Shown: positions 16,334 to 25,005 of the stretch, piece after piece
Layout of the letters: each line of letters begins with the position of its first letter
Numbering within the stretch: the first letter of the stretch is position 1
NCBI RefSeq assembly: GCF_900113255.1
Contig: NZ_FOOR01000001.1
Span: 62,001-126,000, forward strand
DNA length: 64,000 nucleotides
Direction: 5' to 3'
Source of the DNA: Novosphingobium sp. CF614
GTDB taxonomy: Bacteria; Pseudomonadota; Alphaproteobacteria; Sphingomonadales; Sphingomonadaceae
Program-made: the position numbers and the translations under genes
Notes under the pieces: generated by a model
Databases searched by the model: none
What the model saw: the letters and a program-made list of their open reading frames with translations, nothing else
Told to the model about the DNA's origin: nothing

Positions 16334-19018
16334 GTGGGGTTCCTGCGCCGCCTGATCCTCTCGGCCGCAATCGTCGCGGCGCTTCCCGGAATGGCCCGCG
16401 CCCAAGCCGGACCGGAGGGCGACGCCGCGCCCGAGACGGTCATTACCGTCTCGCCCGCCGGTTCCGTTCCGCTCGGCCGTCTCGGGGATGAGGTCCGGCC
16501 GCTTGCCTATCGCCTGGACGTGACGATCGATCCCGCGCGGCCGCGATTTTCCGGCCATGCCGAGATCGACGTGACGCTCGCCCAGCCGGCCTCGATCATC
16601 CACATGCACGGCCGCGACCTGACGGTCGCCCGCGCCGTCGCGATCTTCGCCGGACGCAGGCTCATCGGCCACTGGCGCCAGCGCGATGCCAGCGGCGTCG
16701 CCCGGCTTTCCTTCGATGAACCGCTGCCGGCCGGCGCGGTCACCCTGACGTTCGATTACGACGCCGCCTTCGCGAACGGCCCTGCGGGAATGTTCCACGT
16801 CGAAGTCGAGCATCAGTGGTACAGCTGGACGCAGTTCCAGTCGATCGATGCCCGCGCGGCCTTCCCGTGCTTCGACCAGCCCGGCTTCAAGACGCCGTTC
16901 ACCCTCACGCTGCGCACGCCGCCCGGGCTCACGGCGATCGGCAACGCGCCCGAGCAAGGGGTGCCGGCTATCGAGAACGGCCTTGCGGTCCACCGCTTCG
17001 CGCCGACGCTGCCGCTGCCGACCTACCTGGTGGCGATGATGGTCGGCCCTTTCGCCAGCCTGGAGGGCCAGGCCCCGCCCAATGCCGCGCGCAAGGATCC
17101 GCTGCCGGTGGGAATCCATTCCACCCGCCAGAACGCCGGCCAGCTCGGCTTCGCGCTGGACGGTTCGCGGCAGATCCTGGGCCTGCTCGAAGACTATTTC
17201 GGCGAGCCGTTTCCCTTTCCCAAGCTCGATCAGGTGACCACGCCGGTGCTGCCCGGGGCGATGGAGAATGCCGGCGCCGATCTCTATCGCGACGATATCC
17301 TCGTGCTCGATGCCCAGTCGCCGGTGGTCCAGCAGCGCGACTTCGGGATGATCGTGGCGCACGAACTGGGGCACCAGTGGTTCGGAGACCTGGTGACGCC
17401 GGCCTGGTGGGACGACATCTGGCTGAACGAGAGCTTCGCCAACTGGATCGGCTATCGCATCGGGGACGCCTGGCGTCCGGACCTGGGGATCATGGGCGAC
17501 GCGCTGAGCAAGGGCTACCAGGCCATGGAGACCGACGCGCTGCTCGCCGGCCGGCCGGTGCACCAGCCGATCGCGGCGAGTACCCAGGTGGATTCCGCTT
17601 TTGATTCCATTACTTACGGCAAGGGCGGTCATGTGGTGGGGATGATCGCGGCCTGGCTGGGCGACGAGAAATTCCGTGAGGGGGTGCGCAGCTACATCGC
17701 CGCGCACCGTTTCGGCAACGCGACCAGCGAGGACTTCTTCGCCGCGCTGGCGGATGTCGCCGGGGATCCCCGGCTGGTTCCGGCGATGCGCAGCTTCGTG
17801 GACCAGCAGGGGGTGCCCCTGCTGGCGATGCGGCAGAAGGGCGACAGGGTGACCGTCACCCAGCTGCGCTACACCACGGCCGGCGTCGCGCCGCCAGAAT
17901 CGCACTGGGTCATCCCGCTGTGCCTGCGGCGGGAGGCGATCCGCCGATGCTACATGATGGACCAGCATACCCAGGCCTTCACCATCGAGGGAAAGGGGCC
18001 GGTGTTCCCGAACGCGGGCGGAACCGGCTATTATCGCTTCGAGCTGACCGCGGGGCACTGGAATGAACTGATCGCGGGCGCGGACCGGCTGTCCGGCGGC
18101 GAGGCGCAGGCACTGGTCGATTCGCTATGGGCTTCGATCCGGGGCGGGCGCGGCAACATCGGCGAAATGGCGCGGCTGGAGCGCAAGCTGATCCGGCACC
18201 CGGACCCGCATGCGGCCGACGCGCCGGACAAGGCGCTGAGCCGGCTGGTGCGCGAGGGCATCGTCAGCGCGCAGGGCCGGCGCGGTTTCCGCCTGTTTCG
18301 CGAACGGCTCTACATGCCGCTGCTCAAGCAATACGGCTTCGATCCGCGCGCCGGCGCCTATGCCCGCGAAGCTCCGGCGCGCGCGCAGCGCCGGGTCCAG
18401 ATCGTTTCCGCGCTGATCGGCACCGGCGAGGGGAAGGACCTGCGCAAGCGGATGGACCAGGCGACCGGGGCTTACCTGGCCGGAGATTCCACCGCGCTCG
18501 ATCCGGCCTGGTTCGACTATGCGTTCGACCTCTACCTGTTCGAGGGTGGGCCGGACGCGGCGCGGGGGCTCGTCGAACGGGCACTCGCATCGGAAGATCC
18601 GGTGTTCCGCCCGGCCGCGTTGGTGGCGGCCGCGCGCACCGGCGACAAGACGATGGCGACCTGGCTGCTCTCGCTGGACGATCCGCGCCTGCGCGAGACC
18701 GAAAAGCGGGAGTTTCTCGACGGCATCATGTCGCGCAGCGCCACGCGGGAGATCGGCTACGACTGGGCCGCCGCGCATGTCGACCGGCTGCTGGCCAGCA
18801 ATGACGGCCAATTCTTCGCGACCCGTTTGCCGCAAGTGCTCGGCTCGTTCTGCTCGGTCGCCTGGGCCAACCGCATCGCGCGCGATTTCGCCGGCAAGCT
18901 GGCGGGCACGTCCGGTGCCCTGGAACTCGATCGCGCGATCGAGCGCGTGCGCAATTGCGGCCTGCTCGACGACATGATGGGCGAGCAGATAGACGCCGAG
19001 TTCATCAAGCTGCGGTAG
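16334..19018 (+). CDS. M1-family membrane/periplasmic aminopeptidase
   Basis: An 894-residue zinc aminopeptidase of the PepN/ERAP type. A signal peptide (LRRLILSAAIVAALPGMARAQA) indicates export. The substrate-recognition motif GAMENAGA lies near residue 310 and the zinc motif HELGHQWFGD followed by NESFANW (HEXXH-x18-E) near 345-370. The C-terminal third is a helical ERAP1-like domain. No ATG fits; GTG 16334 starts directly before the signal peptide, and the open reading frame further upstream overlaps the HerA-like gene in a different frame and is not protein-like. It removes N-terminal residues from peptides, probably for nutrient use. Confidence 0.9.
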   Translation: MGFLRRLILSAAIVAALPGMARAQAGPEGDAAPETVITVSPAGSVPLGRLGDEVRPLAYRLDVTIDPARPRFSGHAEIDVTLAQPASIIHMHGRDLTVARAVAIFAGRRLIGHWRQRDASGVARLSFDEPLPAGAVTLTFDYDAAFANGPAGMFHVEVEHQWYSWTQFQSIDARAAFPCFDQPGFKTPFTLTLRTPPGLTAIGNAPEQGVPAIENGLAVHRFAPTLPLPTYLVAMMVGPFASLEGQAPPNAARKDPLPVGIHSTRQNAGQLGFALDGSRQILGLLEDYFGEPFPFPKLDQVTTPVLPGAMENAGADLYRDDILVLDAQSPVVQQRDFGMIVAHELGHQWFGDLVTPAWWDDIWLNESFANWIGYRIGDAWRPDLGIMGDALSKGYQAMETDALLAGRPVHQPIAASTQVDSAFDSITYGKGGHVVGMIAAWLGDEKFREGVRSYIAAHRFGNATSEDFFAALADVAGDPRLVPAMRSFVDQQGVPLLAMRQKGDRVTVTQLRYTTAGVAPPESHWVIPLCLRREAIRRCYMMDQHTQAFTIEGKGPVFPNAGGTGYYRFELTAGHWNELIAGADRLSGGEAQALVDSLWASIRGGRGNIGEMARLERKLIRHPDPHAADAPDKALSRLVREGIVSAQGRRGFRLFRERLYMPLLKQYGFDPRAGAYAREAPARAQRRVQIVSALIGTGEGKDLRKRMDQATGAYLAGDSTALDPAWFDYAFDLYLFEGGPDAARGLVERALASEDPVFRPAALVAAARTGDKTMATWLLSLDDPRLRETEKREFLDGIMSRSATREIGYDWAAAHVDRLLASNDGQFFATRLPQVLGSFCSVAWANRIARDFAGKLAGTSGALELDRAIERVRNCGLLDDMMGEQIDAEFIKLR

Positions 19019-19019
19019 C

Positions 19020-19123
19020 CGATACCAGGTCTCTCGGACGGAGACTCGTTTTCCCCTTTCGACAATTGCGAGATGGCGAAGGGAAGGGAAACGAGAGTTC
19101 CGATCAAAGAGACTTGGTATCAG
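19020..19123. repeat. ~104-bp imperfect palindrome, dispersed repeat copy A
   Basis: Left arm begins GATACCAGGTCTCTCGG and right arm ends AGAGACTTGGTATC; interior TTTTCCCCTTTCG on the left pairs imperfectly with CGAAGGGAAGGGAAACGAG on the right. It fills the gap between two convergent genes and runs into the stop codon of the histidine kinase. Single-arm sequence recurs at 36125-36170 (inverted) and 53669-53702. The size and structure are those of a non-coding palindromic element; a terminator role is also possible. Confidence 0.6.
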
Positions 19124-20538
19124 ATCGGTATCTCCAGCCTCGCCGTCAGGCCCTCGACCTCGCCCGTCGCCGAAAGGCGGTTCGCCAGCTTCAGCGCGCC
19201 GCCGTGCTGGTCGGCGATCGCGCGGGCCAGCGCCAGGCCGAGGCCGGCGCCGCCGGTGGCCGAATTGCGCGAAGGATCGCCCCGGGTGAAGGGGTTCATC
19301 ATGTCGTCGATGGTGTCTTCGTGGATGCCCGGTCCGTCGTCGTCGATCAGCACCACGGCGCGCTGGCCTTCGCGCACCAGCGAAACGCGGGCGCGGCAGC
19401 CGTAGCGCAAGGCATTGCCGATCAGGTTGCGCAGCGCGCGCCGCAGCCAGGTGGACCGCAGTTCCAGCACGATCCGCACCGTATCCCCCAGCTCGACCGG
19501 CTCCTCCATGTCCTCGTATTCCTCGACCACCGAGGCGACCAGGGCGGAAAGCTCGGTGCGTTCGCGCGGATCGCTGGGTCGGCCGACGCGGGCCAGCGAG
19601 AGGATGTCGTCCAGCGTGCGCACGATATCCTCGATGGTGGCGGCCATGCGGGCGCGTTCGGTTTCGTCCTGCACCGATTCGATGCGGACCCGCAGCGCCG
19701 CCAGCGGCGTCTTGAGATCGTGGCCGATGGCGCCGAGCATGACGTTCTTCTCGTCAAGCATGGCGGTTATGCGGGCCTCCATCGCATTGTGGGCGACGAT
19801 CAGGCGGTGCATGTCGTCGGGCCCGGAAGGCGTGAGCTGGCCTTCGGCGTCCGGCATGACCGCGAAACGCTCGACCCGCCGGGTCAGCGCCGCCAGCGGC
19901 CGGGTGATGCGGCGCAGGATCAGCGCGACGGCGCCGACCAGGACGATGTAGATGAGCAGCGTCTGCAGCACGAGCGGGGTCAGCAGGATGTTCATCGCCC
20001 GCGGCGAACGCACGCGCGCGATCAGCCAGCCCGAATCGGGCTGCGGCCGCACGGCCACCACCAGCAGGTGGCCGTTCATCATGTCGTCGATTTCATACGC
20101 GTTCAATCCGCGCGCCTTCGCCCGCTGTTCCACCCCCCGCCGCGCGACCGGGTCGGTGCCGACGGCGCGATGGACGATGGCGATTTCCGATTGCGGGAAG
20201 TTCTGGTCGGCCAGGATGCCTTTCAGGCGGGCTTCCGCATGGGTATCGCGCCGTTCGCTCTGGCCGACGGGCGACCGGGTGCTGAATTCGAGCGGAAAGG
20301 CGCGCGCCGGCGGACCGCCGATCGGGCCTCCCGGCGGGCGGCCCGCCGGGGAGAATGTGCCGGGGCCGCGGGTATCGGTGATAAGCCGGAAGGCCGCGAC
20401 GTTGAGCATCCCGTTCTCATAGGCCTCGCGCTGGGCCTGGTAGACGAGGAACGAGCCGAGCCCCTGGACGAGCAGGAGCGCCGCCGCCACCGCCAGCAGC
20501 ATCTGGCCCATCAGGCTGCGGGGTCGCGGTATCCTCAT
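19120..20538 (-). CDS. Two-component sensor histidine kinase
   Basis: A 472-residue membrane kinase. Transmembrane helices lie near residues 10-30 and 185-210, enclosing a ~150-residue periplasmic sensor that includes a Gly/Pro-rich loop (GRPPGGPIGGPPARAF). A HAMP-like linker is followed by the phosphoacceptor H-box GAIGHDLKTPLAALR, the N-box NLIGNALRYG, and G-boxes DDGPGI and GAGLGLALARAIADQHGG. It phosphorylates the OmpR-type regulator encoded just upstream, with which it overlaps by 4 bp (ATGA at 20535-20538). The signal sensed is unknown. The EF-hand gene beyond the regulator is a possible target or neighbour only. Confidence 0.9.
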   Translation of the reverse strand: MRIPRPRSLMGQMLLAVAAALLLVQGLGSFLVYQAQREAYENGMLNVAAFRLITDTRGPGTFSPAGRPPGGPIGGPPARAFPLEFSTRSPVGQSERRDTHAEARLKGILADQNFPQSEIAIVHRAVGTDPVARRGVEQRAKARGLNAYEIDDMMNGHLLVVAVRPQPDSGWLIARVRSPRAMNILLTPLVLQTLLIYIVLVGAVALILRRITRPLAALTRRVERFAVMPDAEGQLTPSGPDDMHRLIVAHNAMEARITAMLDEKNVMLGAIGHDLKTPLAALRVRIESVQDETERARMAATIEDIVRTLDDILSLARVGRPSDPRERTELSALVASVVEEYEDMEEPVELGDTVRIVLELRSTWLRRALRNLIGNALRYGCRARVSLVREGQRAVVLIDDDGPGIHEDTIDDMMNPFTRGDPSRNSATGGAGLGLALARAIADQHGGALKLANRLSATGEVEGLTARLEIPI

Positions 20539-21269
20539 CCGGCGTCGAGCAGGACCCGCTGCACATCCGCGGCCAGCATGTAGCCGCCGCCCCAGACGGT
20601 CTGGATGAGCTGCGGATTGCGGCTGTCGACCTCGATCTTGCGGCGCAGGCGGCTGACCTGGTTGTCGACGGCGCGGTCGAACAGGTGCGCCTCGCGGCCC
20701 TGCACCATGTCGAGCAGCCGGTCGCGGTTGAGCACCTGGCGCGGGTGTTCGAGAAAGGCCATGAGCAGGCGAAATTCGACCGAGGAGATGGCGATGACCG
20801 CGCCTTCGGCGTCGGTCAGGCGCCGCCGCAGCGGATCGAGTTGCCAGCCTTCGAACATGAAAGCCTCGTTTTCGGCCGGAGCGGCGGCGCTGCGCGCGGC
20901 GCGGCGCAGCACGCTGCGGATGCGGGCGACCAGTTCGCGGGGCTCGAAGGGCTTCACCACATAGTCGTCGGCGCCGATCTCGAGCCCGACGATGCGATCG
21001 GTGGCCTCGCCGCGCGCGGTGAGGAAGATCACCGGCAGCTCCTGCGTCTCGACAAGGTGGCGGCACAGCGACAGGCCGTCCTCGCCCGGCATCATGATGT
21101 CGAGCAGCACGAGGTCGAACCGGGTCTCGCGCAAGCGGCTGCGGGCCTCGGCGGCGCTGGACGACTGGACGACGTCGAACCCCTGGCGGGAGAGGTAATC
21201 CGCCAGGGGTTCGCGCAGCGCCGCTTCGTCATCGACCAGAAGCAGATGGGGACGCGCGATATCGTTCAT
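20535..21269 (-). CDS. OmpR-family response regulator
   Basis: A 244-residue regulator with a receiver domain (acidic pocket VDDE, phospho-acceptor Asp in LVLLDIMMPGEDG, conserved Lys in VVKPFEPRE) and a C-terminal winged helix (VEFRLLMAFLEHPRQVLNRDRLLDMV, DNQVSRLRRKIE, IQTVWGGGYML). It is translated before and overlaps its histidine kinase gene. The binding sites and regulon are not evident in the window. Confidence 0.92.
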   Translation of the reverse strand: MNDIARPHLLLVDDEAALREPLADYLSRQGFDVVQSSSAAEARSRLRETRFDLVLLDIMMPGEDGLSLCRHLVETQELPVIFLTARGEATDRIVGLEIGADDYVVKPFEPRELVARIRSVLRRAARSAAAPAENEAFMFEGWQLDPLRRRLTDAEGAVIAISSVEFRLLMAFLEHPRQVLNRDRLLDMVQGREAHLFDRAVDNQVSRLRRKIEVDSRNPQLIQTVWGGGYMLAADVQRVLLDAG

Positions 21270-21324
21270 TCAGTTCCGTTCCCGCGCCTCTGGTTCGCAT
21301 GCCATCGCGTCACGCCGTGTCGAG

Positions 21325-22104
21325 TTACTTGGCCGCCGGCTTGTCGGCCTGCCCCTGCGGCTTCATCTGCGCTTTCATCTGGGCCTTCATCTTTTCGCGC
21401 GCGGCCTGGTGCTCTTCCTTGGTGACCTGTCCGTCGTGGTTGGCGTCCATCATGTCGAAGTGCTTCGCCGCCGCCGCCGTGAATTCGGCCTGGGAGACGG
21501 CGCCGTCGTTGTTGGTGTCCGCCATCCTGGCCATCATCATCATGCCACCGCCGCGGCCATGCATGCCGTGCCGGCCGGGACCGCCCTTGCCGGGTCGGTC
21601 CGGACCAGCCATGTCGGGACCAGCCATGCCGGGACCAGCCATGTCCGGACCGCCCGGGCCATCCATGCCGGGGCCATCCATGCCGGGACCGTCCGGAGCT
21701 TCGCCGCCATGCTGGTGGCCGTCGCCCTCGGGACCACCCATACGACCGCCCATGGGACCCTTGCCGGCCATCATGTCTCCGGCCATGAATTCGGTCTTGG
21801 AGATCGAGCCGTCCTTGTCGGCATCGAGTTTGTCGAACATCTTGCCGCGCATTTCATTGCGGTGCGCGTCGCGGTCGGCCTGGTCGAGCTTTCCGTCCTT
21901 GTTGACGTCGAGCCTGGCGAACATCGCCGAAGCCGATTGCTGCGCTTCGGCGCGGGTAATCACGCCGTTGCCGTCCGCGTCCATGTCCGGCTTGCCGCCG
22001 GGCATGCCCGGCATGCCGGCGGGGCCTTGTGCATAGGCGATCCCGCCGATCGCGAGTGCAGCGGCCGAAAGGCCGAGCATCAGTTTTTTCGTTGCAGTCA
22101 TCAT
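21325..22104 (-). CDS. Exported EF-hand protein with a Met/Gly/Pro repeat insert
   Basis: A 259-residue secreted protein. A signal peptide (MLGLSAAALAIGGIAYAQ) follows the start. Five EF-hand loops of the D-x-[DN]-x-[DN]-G type are visible: DMDADGNGVITR, DVNKDGKLDQ, DADKDGSISK, DTNNDGAVSQ and DANHDGQVTK. Between loops 3 and 4 is a ~60-residue low-complexity insert with a five-residue period (MAGPG/MDGPG). The C-terminus is rich in K, Q and M. It probably binds Ca2+ in the periplasm; function unknown. ATG 22104 (or the adjacent 22101) has a GGAG-type ribosome site upstream. Proteins of this kind are frequent in sphingomonads. Confidence 0.85.
   Translation of the reverse strand: MMTATKKLMLGLSAAALAIGGIAYAQGPAGMPGMPGGKPDMDADGNGVITRAEAQQSASAMFARLDVNKDGKLDQADRDAHRNEMRGKMFDKLDADKDGSISKTEFMAGDMMAGKGPMGGRMGGPEGDGHQHGGEAPDGPGMDGPGMDGPGGPDMAGPGMAGPDMAGPDRPGKGGPGRHGMHGRGGGMMMMARMADTNNDGAVSQAEFTAAAAKHFDMMDANHDGQVTKEEHQAAREKMKAQMKAQMKPQGQADKPAAK
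21600..21692. repeat. 15-bp tandem repeat inside the EF-hand gene
   Basis: About six degenerate copies of a 15-bp unit of the type GGACCAGCCATGTCG, in frame with the EF-hand gene, encoding alternating MAGP(G/D) and MDGPG pentapeptides. The unit length keeps the frame, so copy-number change would lengthen or shorten the linker without a frameshift. Confidence 0.8.
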
Positions 22105-22133
22105 GGTTATCTCCGCTCCCGGAAGAAAGGAAT

Positions 22134-22187
22134 GAGAGCCGCAGGGAACGAGGGAAGGGAGGGGGAAGAACGTGCCCTGCGGCTCTC
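22134..22187 (-). promoter_or_regulatory. Long inverted repeat in the leader of the EF-hand gene
   Basis: Perfect 13-bp arms, GAGAGCCGCAGGG (22134-22146) and CCCTGCGGCTCTC (22175-22187), separated by 28 nt that are purine-rich on the plus strand. It lies 30-83 bp before the EF-hand start. If transcribed it forms a stable stem-loop in the 5' leader; otherwise it may be an operator, perhaps for the adjacent two-component system. Confidence 0.5.
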
Positions 22188-22306
22188 CGTGATTCGTTCT
22201 AGTCTTGTCTTGTCGCTCAGGTATGCCGCAAGACGGCGTTATTGTCGCCAATTGTCACAAGTGGGAGAGGGCATTCATGGCCGTGCAATTTGTATGAACG
22301 CCGTAT

Positions 22307-22708
22307 TCAGCGCTGGCGGCCCCGGGTCCCTTCGCCGACGGTGACGAACAGCGCGGTGGCCGCCTGCGGGATATTCGCGGTGTGCTATACGCCGGCCGGG
22401 TTGACCAGGTACTGCCCCGCGCCGATCGTCTCGGAATGCAGGACGCCATCGGGCAGTTCCTGGATCAGCGTCATCTCCCCGGCCAGGCAGACCACCAGTT
22501 CGTCGCCGGCCGGATGCATTTCCCAGCCATCCCAGTCGCCGGTGAACTCATGCATGCTGACCAGCCTGCCTTCCGTGCCGTCGGCGGCGACGCGGCGGGC
22601 ATAGTCTTCGTACCATTCCATTCCCGTGAAAGCGGGCTGCGCTTCGACCCGGCCGCCCATGCCGAGGTGGACGGGATAGGTCCCGAGATCGCGGGCGCGG
22701 CTCGTCAT
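22307..22708 (-). pseudogene. Cupin-domain protein interrupted by an in-frame amber codon
   Basis: The frame from ATG 22708 encodes a cupin (WEMHPAGDELVVCLAGEMTLIQE, residues about 62-84) and stops at TAG 22387-22385 after LVNPAGV. Reading on in the same frame gives HTANIPQAATALFVTVGEGTRGRQR and a TGA at 22309-22307, a normal cupin C-terminus; family members usually have Trp before His here, so TGG to TAG is the simplest change. Intact length would be 133 residues; the truncated product is 107. The start overlaps the VOC gene stop by 4 bp. It may be a recent pseudogene, a functional truncation, or a sequencing error. Confidence 0.75.
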
Positions 22709-23082
22709 GGCACGCCGAGAGTACAGAAGGCGTTCAGCTTGTTGCCGTCCAGATCGCGGAAATAGGCGGCGTAGAAATCATCCCCGCGCGGCCCCGGCAG
22801 CCCTTCGCAAGTGCCGCCATGGGCGAGCGCCAGGGCGTGGAGGCGCTTCACTTGTTCCTCGTCCCGGGCTTCGAGCGCGACCATCACCCCGTTGCCCACC
22901 GTCGCGGCGTTGCCGTCGAAAGGCTTGGTCAGGGCGATCCCCGGCGCGCCGCCCAGTTCCCCCCAGGCGACGAAGCTGTCGAACTCCATCATCCGGCCGA
23001 CGCCGAGTTCGGCGGCTATCGCGTCGTAGAACTTCACGCCGCGCTCCAGATCGTTGGTGCCGAGTGTGACATAGCCGATCAT
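22705..23082 (-). CDS. VOC-family (glyoxalase/dioxygenase fold) protein
   Basis: A 125-residue protein with the two beta-alpha-beta-beta-beta modules of the vicinal oxygen chelate fold: MIGYVTLGTNDLERGVKFYDAIAAELG at the start and FYAAYFRDLDGNKLNAFC at the end. Metal-ligand positions are only partly clear (no early His in the usual place), so it may lack catalytic activity or bind ligands instead. It precedes and overlaps the cupin gene by 4 bp, forming a two-gene unit. Substrate unknown. Confidence 0.82.
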   Translation of the reverse strand: MIGYVTLGTNDLERGVKFYDAIAAELGVGRMMEFDSFVAWGELGGAPGIALTKPFDGNAATVGNGVMVALEARDEEQVKRLHALALAHGGTCEGLPGPRGDDFYAAYFRDLDGNKLNAFCTLGVP

Positions 23083-23142
23083 CTTCCCATACTCCTCGCG
23101 AATCGCTTCGAATAACGGAACATTACAGGAACAAAAGCGTTC

Positions 23143-24963
23143 TCACAAGGGTGCGCACTGGGCCTCCAGCCAGGCTTTCGCCGCGCCTTCGAGCTGCGGC
23201 CCGACGACTTCGAGCACGCGCGCGTGATAGGCGTTCCACCATTCCACCTCGCCGCGCGTGAGCAGGCCGCAATCGAGCAGGCGGCGCTCGATCGGCACGT
23301 GGGTCAGTGTCTCGAAGCCGAAATATTCGCCCTCGGCCCCGGCGATCGCGCGCGGTTCGACCAGGATCAGGTTCTCGATCCGGATGCCGTATTCGCCCGT
23401 CTTGTAATAGCCCGGCTCGTCCGACAGGAACATGCCGGGCAGCAGCGCCTGGTCGGTGCCGCCCTGCCCGCCGGCCGACTTGGCGATGCGCTGCGGGCCT
23501 TCGTGGACCGAGAGGAACGAGCCGACGCCGTGGCCGGTGCCGTGGGCATAGTCGAGCCCGGCCTGCCACAGGGCATAGCGCGCCAGCACGTCGAGCTGGC
23601 TGCCGGCGGTGCCCTTGGGAAACACCGCCATGGCTATGGCGATGTGGCCCTTGAGAACGCGGGTGAAGCGGTCCTTCAGCTCGGCGCCCGGCTCGCCCGG
23701 GCCGATCCAGACCGTGCGGGTGATGTCGGTGGTGCCGTCCGGATACTGGCCGCCCGAATCGACGAGATAGACCGAGTTCGGCTCCAGCGCGCGGTTGGTT
23801 TCCTCGGTCACGCGGTAGTGGACCACCGCGCCGTTGGCGCCGGCGCCCGAGATCGTGTCGAACGAGAGGTCGCGCAGGTCCCCCGCTTCCCGGCGGCAGG
23901 CGTGCAGCTTGTCGGCGGCGGAAATCTCCGTAACCCCGCCCTTCGGCGCTTCCACCGAGATCCAGTGCAGGAAGCGGGTGACGGCGGCGCCGTCGCGCAG
24001 CTGGGCGTTGCGGTGGCCCTGCTGCTCGACCGGGTTCTTGACGGCCTTGGGCAGCACCGTCGGGTCGCGCTCCTCGACGATCACCGCGCCGGCGCGGCGC
24101 AGCGCCGCGAAGACGGCGCTTACCGCGCGCTCGGGATCGACCGCGACACGCTTGCCGGCAAGCCCTTCCAGGCCGGGCACGAACCGCTCGCGCGGCACGA
24201 TGTTCACGGAATTGCCCAGGTGCTGGCGCAGCGCGGGCGTGACTTTCTCCTCGGCGATGAACAAGTCGGCGGTGCCGTCCGCCCGGGCGATCACATAGGA
24301 CAGCGCGACCGGCGTGCGTTCGACGTCGGTGCCCCGGATGTTGAGCAGCCAGGCGATCGAATCGAGCGCGGTAATCACCGCCGCGTCCAGGCCGTTGCGC
24401 GCCAGCCATTCGGAGATCGCGGCGCGCTTGGCCTCGCTCGCCTCGCCGGTGAAGGCATCGGGATGGACCAGCGCCGGGGCGGCCGAAGGCGCGGGACGAT
24501 CCGGCCACACGGCGTCGACGGGATTGCCTTCCACCGCCACCAGCCTGCCGCCCTTGCCGGCCAGCGCCTTGTCCACGCTTTCGGCCCAGTTCGCGCCGTG
24601 CAGCCAGGCGTCGTAGCCGATCGCCGCGCCTTGCGGGGCATGCTCGCCCAGCCATCCGGCGACGCTGGTCTGCGGCACGCTTTCGTAGGCATAGAGCCGC
24701 CCGTCGACCTGGTCGCGCACTTGCAGGGTATAGCGCCCGTCGACCAGGATCGCCGCCGCCGGTTCGAGCGTGGGATCGGTCAGCACGATCGCGGTGCCGG
24801 CCGATCCGCCGAAGCCGGTGAGCCAGGCCAGGCGCTGGGCATAGGCGCCGACATATTCGCTCATGTGCTCGTCCGAAATCGGGATCACGAAGCCATCGAG
24901 GCTGCGCGTCTTCAGTTCCTTGCGCAGGGCATCCAGGCGCGCTTCATGGGTATTCATCAGCAT
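23143..24963 (-). CDS. Xaa-Pro aminopeptidase (M24B)
   Basis: A 606-residue aminopeptidase P of the long type, with two creatinase-like N-terminal domains and a C-terminal pita-bread catalytic domain. Metal ligands appear in VDSGGQYPDGTTDITRTVW (two Asp), GHGVGS within HGTGHGVGSFLSVHEGP (His), LSDEPGYY (Glu) and IRIENLILVE (Glu). It removes N-terminal residues linked to proline, in the cytoplasm as no signal peptide is seen. ATG 24963 or 24957 are both possible starts. Divergent from an S9 peptidase that also processes peptides. Confidence 0.92.
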   Translation of the reverse strand: MLMNTHEARLDALRKELKTRSLDGFVIPISDEHMSEYVGAYAQRLAWLTGFGGSAGTAIVLTDPTLEPAAAILVDGRYTLQVRDQVDGRLYAYESVPQTSVAGWLGEHAPQGAAIGYDAWLHGANWAESVDKALAGKGGRLVAVEGNPVDAVWPDRPAPSAAPALVHPDAFTGEASEAKRAAISEWLARNGLDAAVITALDSIAWLLNIRGTDVERTPVALSYVIARADGTADLFIAEEKVTPALRQHLGNSVNIVPRERFVPGLEGLAGKRVAVDPERAVSAVFAALRRAGAVIVEERDPTVLPKAVKNPVEQQGHRNAQLRDGAAVTRFLHWISVEAPKGGVTEISAADKLHACRREAGDLRDLSFDTISGAGANGAVVHYRVTEETNRALEPNSVYLVDSGGQYPDGTTDITRTVWIGPGEPGAELKDRFTRVLKGHIAIAMAVFPKGTAGSQLDVLARYALWQAGLDYAHGTGHGVGSFLSVHEGPQRIAKSAGGQGGTDQALLPGMFLSDEPGYYKTGEYGIRIENLILVEPRAIAGAEGEYFGFETLTHVPIERRLLDCGLLTRGEVEWWNAYHARVLEVVGPQLEGAAKAWLEAQCAPL

Positions 24964-25005
24964 GTTGGCAGTATCCGGCTTGCGGGGGTCATCGTGTGAA
25001 CATAG

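Noticed and set aside
22255..22449. 64-codon minus-strand ORF at the cupin gene end
   Set aside because: Different frame from the cupin; the true continuation of the cupin is in its own frame after the amber codon.
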